From contig JAEYFP010000006.1 of NCBI GenBank assembly GCA_023402845.1, positions 1 through 34,392 of the forward strand: a stretch of DNA of 34,392 bases, in the 5' to 3' direction. Below are positions 31,326 to 34,392 of the stretch, one piece after another (positions within the stretch are counted from its first letter, which is position 1; each line of letters opens with the position of its first letter). A program made the translations under genes and the position numbers. The DNA is from Bacillota bacterium. GTDB taxonomy: Bacteria > Bacillota > Clostridia > Lachnospirales > Lachnospiraceae. The notes beneath the pieces were generated by a model. The model was not told the origin of the DNA. It saw only the letters and a program-made list of their open reading frames with translations, and made no database searches.

Positions 31326-32579
31326 TTACCAAAATACATGATTTCCAATCACAATTCCGGCATAGCCGGATCTGATATTGCGGAATTTAGTAGCGGTTCC
31401 GATATATGACGTACCGTTCAACGCTTCCTGCGCGGCTGCAATGCAGGTTGCCTTTGGTCCCTGTGCGTAAATATTGGCCACAATGCCGCTGGATGCAGGT
31501 CCGAACTGACCCTTTGCATAGATGACGGAATAAATGCCGCTTCCGTATCTCCCTGTCCGCAGACGGTTCATCACGACCGTTCCGACAGAAACCTGACCTT
31601 CATAGCACTCATTGCCCGCCTCGCTCTGTATCAGTGCGGCAAGCAGCAGCACATCGTTAACGTCTCCGGTAATTGCTCCGTTGTTTGTCTGTGTCGTTTC
31701 CTTCGTTCTGGAAGCCTCAACTGCCGCACGCTTCTCAGAAGCCTCCTGTGCCGCCTTCTTTTCCGCTTCTTCCCTGGCTTCGATGACTTCAATTGTCTCA
31801 CCCTTGCCAAGCTCATCGGAAACCGTCACATATTGACTCGACACATAACCCAGTGTACCGTCCGAATACTGCACACAAACCCAGTCACCAAGTTCTTCGA
31901 TTGCCTCAATTTCATCGCCCTGCGCCAAAAGTCCATAGACTCCGGCACTTTCGCTGGGCTCTTTTCTGACACGCAGACTTTCTGTCTGCGATATCGCCGT
32001 TTTTATAACTGCTGACTCGGCAAGCGCCTGCGCTTCCGATCCGAAAAGAAGATATTCATTCTTTACCCAGCCTGTTAAATCACCTGTTTTTATCTTTGTC
32101 CATCCTGAACCCTTTTCCAGGATTTTCCCTGCACATTCTTTGTAAAATTTACCGACGAGTTGTGCGTTTTCAGACGCCTCCGACCTGACATTTACTGCTT
32201 CTTCCACATTTGCCATGACAAGCATATCATAGGAAATTCCGGCTATTTGACTCTCTGTGTCCGCCGTTTTGCTTTCTTCCGGCGTCTCAGGACTCACCTT
32301 AATTTCGACCACTGCTCCGGTAACTGTGTCGGTTGTAGAATTTACGGTCCCACTGCTGACAGAAGACTGACCACCCTGTGTGTTCGCACTGACGGAAGAC
32401 TCAGAACTCTTTACGGCTGTATCGGCCGTTGTTGATCTTGCCGCTCCCGCATTCAGAGAGTCCAAATAAGTCCCCTCCTGTGCAAAAACATACTGCATAC
32501 TCCCCCATGTTCCGATGATAACAGTCACTGCCGCAACTGCTGCCATCAGACAAGCATGCATTTTGTTTTTCAGATACAT
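31326..32579 (-). CDS. secreted SH3/SleB-like cell-wall hydrolase
   Basis: A 417-residue exported protein. A signal peptide or anchor helix spans about residues 7-33. A Ser/Thr-rich linker follows, then two bacterial SH3 domains (about 119-178, VNVRSEASENAQLVGKF; and 189-254, LRVRKEPSESAGVYGLL) and an Ala/Glu/Lys coil (about 260-295). The C-terminal hydrolase-2 (SleB/CwlJ) domain runs from about 307 to the end, with catalytic Glu320 in LIQSEAGNECYEGQ. It cleaves peptidoglycan, either at germination or in vegetative growth. The start at 32579 is 5 nt from GGAGG. It stands alone with its own promoter, terminator and leader repeats resembling WalR boxes. Confidence 0.88.
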   Translation of the reverse strand: MYLKNKMHACLMAAVAAVTVIIGTWGSMQYVFAQEGTYLDSLNAGAARSTTADTAVKSSESSVSANTQGGQSSVSSGTVNSTTDTVTGAVVEIKVSPETPEESKTADTESQIAGISYDMLVMANVEEAVNVRSEASENAQLVGKFYKECAGKILEKGSGWTKIKTGDLTGWVKNEYLLFGSEAQALAESAVIKTAISQTESLRVRKEPSESAGVYGLLAQGDEIEAIEELGDWVCVQYSDGTLGYVSSQYVTVSDELGKGETIEVIEAREEAEKKAAQEASEKRAAVEASRTKETTQTNNGAITGDVNDVLLLAALIQSEAGNECYEGQVSVGTVVMNRLRTGRYGSGIYSVIYAKGQFGPASSGIVANIYAQGPKATCIAAAQEALNGTSYIGTATKFRNIRSGYAGIVIGNHVFW

Positions 32580-32589
32580 TTCAACCTCC

Positions 32590-32617
32590 ATTACGGATTC
32601 ATTACAAATTTGTTACA
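32590..32617 (-). promoter_or_regulatory. WalR-box-like tandem repeats in the hydrolase leader
   Basis: On the minus strand TGTAAC (32612-32617), TGTAAT (32601-32606) and CGTAAT (32590-32595) are spaced by exactly 5 nt each. The first two fit the published WalR (YycF) consensus TGTWAH-N5-TGTWAH. They lie just downstream of the predicted start point, a position that suggests repression. Confidence 0.5.
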
Positions 32618-32625
32618 TAAGATGT

Positions 32626-32654
32626 ATTTTAACAGAGCTTTTCTATTTTGTCAA
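32626..32654 (-). promoter_or_regulatory. promoter of the cell-wall hydrolase gene
   Basis: On the minus strand TTGACA (32649-32654), 17 bp, TAAAAT (32626-32631). The start would be near 32619, with a leader of about 40 nt. Confidence 0.75.
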
Positions 32655-32675
32655 ATAAAAGGCACCTCTTCTAAC

Positions 32676-33470
32676 TTACATGGTCCTGGATTTCTCTGCG
32701 CAGACGCGCATCGCCTCTATCACCGAGGAGCGGAAACCCCGTTCCTCCAGAGCCGCAACGGCCTCTATTGTCGTTCCGCCCGGTGAACAGACCATGTCTT
32801 TTAACTCACCCGGATGCCTTCCTGTTTCCAATACCATTTTTGCACTTCCGTATACGGCCTGTGCTGCAAATTCATACGCCTTCGCGCGCGGAAGACCTTC
32901 CGCCACGGCGGCATCTGCCATCGCCTCGATCAGCAGAAACACATAGGCGGGAGAACTGCCGCTGACGGCTACTACCGCATCCATCTGCTTTTCCTCGACG
33001 GCATATGCTTTTCCGAATCCGTTTAAAAGAGCCGATACCGCCGCGAACTCTTCTTCTGTCACAAATGTATTCCGGCATACACCCGTACAGCCTTCACCGA
33101 CAAGCGCCGGTGTGTTCGGCATACACCTCACAAGCTTTAATTCCCTTCCGAACTGTTCTGTCAGCCACTCAAGTGTCTTTCCGGGAGCAATGGAAATGAC
33201 AATCTGCGAAGCTTGGATATAATCCCTGATTTCACAGATTACCCCCTCATACATCTGGGGCTTTACAGCTAATACAACGATATCAGCCTGCTCCGTTACC
33301 GTACGGTTATCGTCCGCAACCGTAATACGGAACTTTTCCCGCACCTGTTTTTTCTTCTCTTCTCCGGGATCAAAACCGATAATATCTGCGGCGGACACGA
33401 GACCTTTTGCCGTAATGCCGCCGATCATGGCTCCCGCCATATTTCCCAATCCAATAAATCCTAATTTCAT
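32676..33470 (-). CDS. proC: pyrroline-5-carboxylate reductase
   Basis: A 264-residue cytosolic enzyme making proline from pyrroline-5-carboxylate with NAD(P)H. The Rossmann motif GFIGLGNMAGAMIGG opens the protein, VVLAVKPQ follows, and the C-terminal dimer domain has AVSGSSPAYVFLLIEAM and the signature MVCSPGGTTIEAVAALE. The start at 33470 has GGAG at 9 nt and overlaps the stop of the upstream gene in ATGA, so I prefer it to an ATG 5 codons earlier. No terminator is obvious after its stop. Confidence 0.94.
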   Translation of the reverse strand: MKLGFIGLGNMAGAMIGGITAKGLVSAADIIGFDPGEEKKKQVREKFRITVADDNRTVTEQADIVVLAVKPQMYEGVICEIRDYIQASQIVISIAPGKTLEWLTEQFGRELKLVRCMPNTPALVGEGCTGVCRNTFVTEEEFAAVSALLNGFGKAYAVEEKQMDAVVAVSGSSPAYVFLLIEAMADAAVAEGLPRAKAYEFAAQAVYGSAKMVLETGRHPGELKDMVCSPGGTTIEAVAALEERGFRSSVIEAMRVCAEKSRTM

Positions 33471-34270
33471 TTGCCTATTCTCCATTTCTCCGTACTGTCT
33501 CTTACTGCCTCATACATGAGCAGAGCCGCCGCAACCGCCGCATTCAGCGATTCCACGTTTCCTCTCATCGGTATTTTAACAAGTATATCCGCAAGGGCGC
33601 TGATTTCATCGCTGAGCCCGTTTCCTTCATTACCGATCAGAACTGCCGTACGGTCTGAAAAATCCTGCTCCCGATAGTCCTTTTCTCCATGAAGATGCGC
33701 CGCATATAATAGGATATGCTCTGATTTTAAATATGTAATTGACTCTGCAAGCCGCTCCGTACAGACGACAGGAACCCGGAAGATGGAGCCCATTGTGGAG
33801 CGGATCACCTTAGGGTTGTACACATCCACGGTCTTTTCGTCCGCCAGAATAAAATCAAAGCCGGCCCCTTCGGCAGTCCTGAGCATCGTTCCAAGATTAC
33901 CGGGATCCTGGATTCCTTCCAATATTAATATATGCGCAGCCTGTCCCTTTAATGACTGTAAAAGTGACGGCAGTGTATCCATTCCTTTTTCTATGATGCA
34001 AAGCACGCCCTGCGGTGTCTGTGTGTCGGATATCCGCCTGTAAACGGCATCACTGACAAACTCATACGGCAAGGCGGCAAGCTTCTCTTTCTCCGGCAGC
34101 CGTTCATAACAGGCTTGTGTTAAAAACACCTGCCGGATCTGATCCGCTGGGGCCTCGCAAAACAGCTTCACGCCTTCTGTGACGAAGACCTGCTGTTCTC
34201 TGCGTGCCTTGCTGCTCTCAAGCAGCCGGAGAACATTTTTTATTTTCAGGTTGGAAGTGCTTGTAATCAT
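33467..34270 (-). CDS. TrmH/SpoU-family RNA 2'-O-methyltransferase
   Basis: A 267-residue RNA methyltransferase with an N-terminal substrate-binding domain (about 1-95, ITSTSNLKIKNVLRLLESSKARREQQVFVTEGVKLF) and a SPOUT domain. Motif 1 is ILEGIQDPGNLGTMLRTAEGAG, motif 2 AVLIGNEGNGLSDE, and motif 3 IPMRGNVESLNAAVAAALLMYE, which forms the knotted SAM site. It methylates a ribose in tRNA or rRNA; the exact nucleotide cannot be told. The start at 34270 matches the family's N terminus; other in-frame ATGs lie at 34282 and 34300. It is coupled to proC by a 4-bp overlap. The 120 bp upstream contain an inverted repeat AACGTT/AACGTT (34310-34326) but no clear promoter. Confidence 0.92.
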   Translation of the reverse strand: MITSTSNLKIKNVLRLLESSKARREQQVFVTEGVKLFCEAPADQIRQVFLTQACYERLPEKEKLAALPYEFVSDAVYRRISDTQTPQGVLCIIEKGMDTLPSLLQSLKGQAAHILILEGIQDPGNLGTMLRTAEGAGFDFILADEKTVDVYNPKVIRSTMGSIFRVPVVCTERLAESITYLKSEHILLYAAHLHGEKDYREQDFSDRTAVLIGNEGNGLSDEISALADILVKIPMRGNVESLNAAVAAALLMYEAVRDSTEKWRIGK

Positions 34271-34392
34271 TGTTATATCCATTCCTTTCGCTTCGCTCAA
34301 GGCACAAAACGTTATGAAAAACGTTGGCTCTTGGCGAGTTCTTTTTTATAATTGTTACATAGGGATACTCGGTACACTACAAATCACGGGGA

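Overview
The window reads as chromosomal DNA from a low-GC Gram-positive anaerobe of the Clostridia, most likely Lachnospiraceae. Grounds for this are the AGGAGG-type ribosome binding sites, a YesM/YesN-type two-component system beside a carbohydrate ABC transporter that lacks its ATPase, and a housekeeping block (nfeD, SPFH protein, argF, small conserved proteins, coaX, dus, greA, lysS) of clostridial type. No tRNA, rRNA, insertion sequence or CRISPR array was seen.

Region 1 (about 0.1-15.3 kb) is a sugar-acid catabolic locus. On the minus strand lie three transcription units. The first is dgoD plus a KDPG/KDPGal aldolase, read from a TTGACA/TATAAA promoter carrying candidate IclR operators and divergent from an IclR-family regulator. 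The second is a YesM-like sensor kinase and a YesN-like AraC-type response regulator. The third encodes a solute-binding lipoprotein, two permeases, an intracellular GH78 alpha-L-rhamnosidase, an IlvD/Edd-type dehydratase and a PfkB-type KDG kinase, and ends at a clear terminator. Together they would import a glycoside, trim it inside the cell, dehydrate an aldonate to 2-keto-3-deoxy-aldonate, phosphorylate it and cleave it to pyruvate plus glyceraldehyde-3-phosphate.

Region 2 (about 15.3-23.3 kb) is an accessory stretch that looks drug- or stress-related. It holds an AraC/GyrI-like regulator with a DrrAB-type ABC exporter; a divergent class I methyltransferase whose roughly 250-nt leader has a short ORF, alternative pairings and an intrinsic terminator (a transcription attenuator); a non-phosphorylating GapN; a MerR/GyrI-like regulator divergent from a CPBP protease with a classic 19-bp-spacer MerR promoter; and a decayed AbiEii-type toxin gene. 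A 590-bp stretch upstream of gapN holds no confident gene.

Region 3 (about 23.4-34.4 kb) is ordinary core genome, all on the minus strand and visibly richer in GC: TrmH-family rRNA methyltransferase, proC, a secreted SH3/SleB-like cell-wall hydrolase with WalR-box-like repeats in its leader, nfeD, SPFH protein, argF, two small conserved genes, coaX, dus, a conserved hypothetical, greA and lysS.

The best candidates for something little described are the methyltransferase attenuator with its shared divergent operator, the pairing of a rhamnosidase with aldonate dehydratases, and an IlvD/Edd dehydratase lacking the first canonical cluster cysteine.
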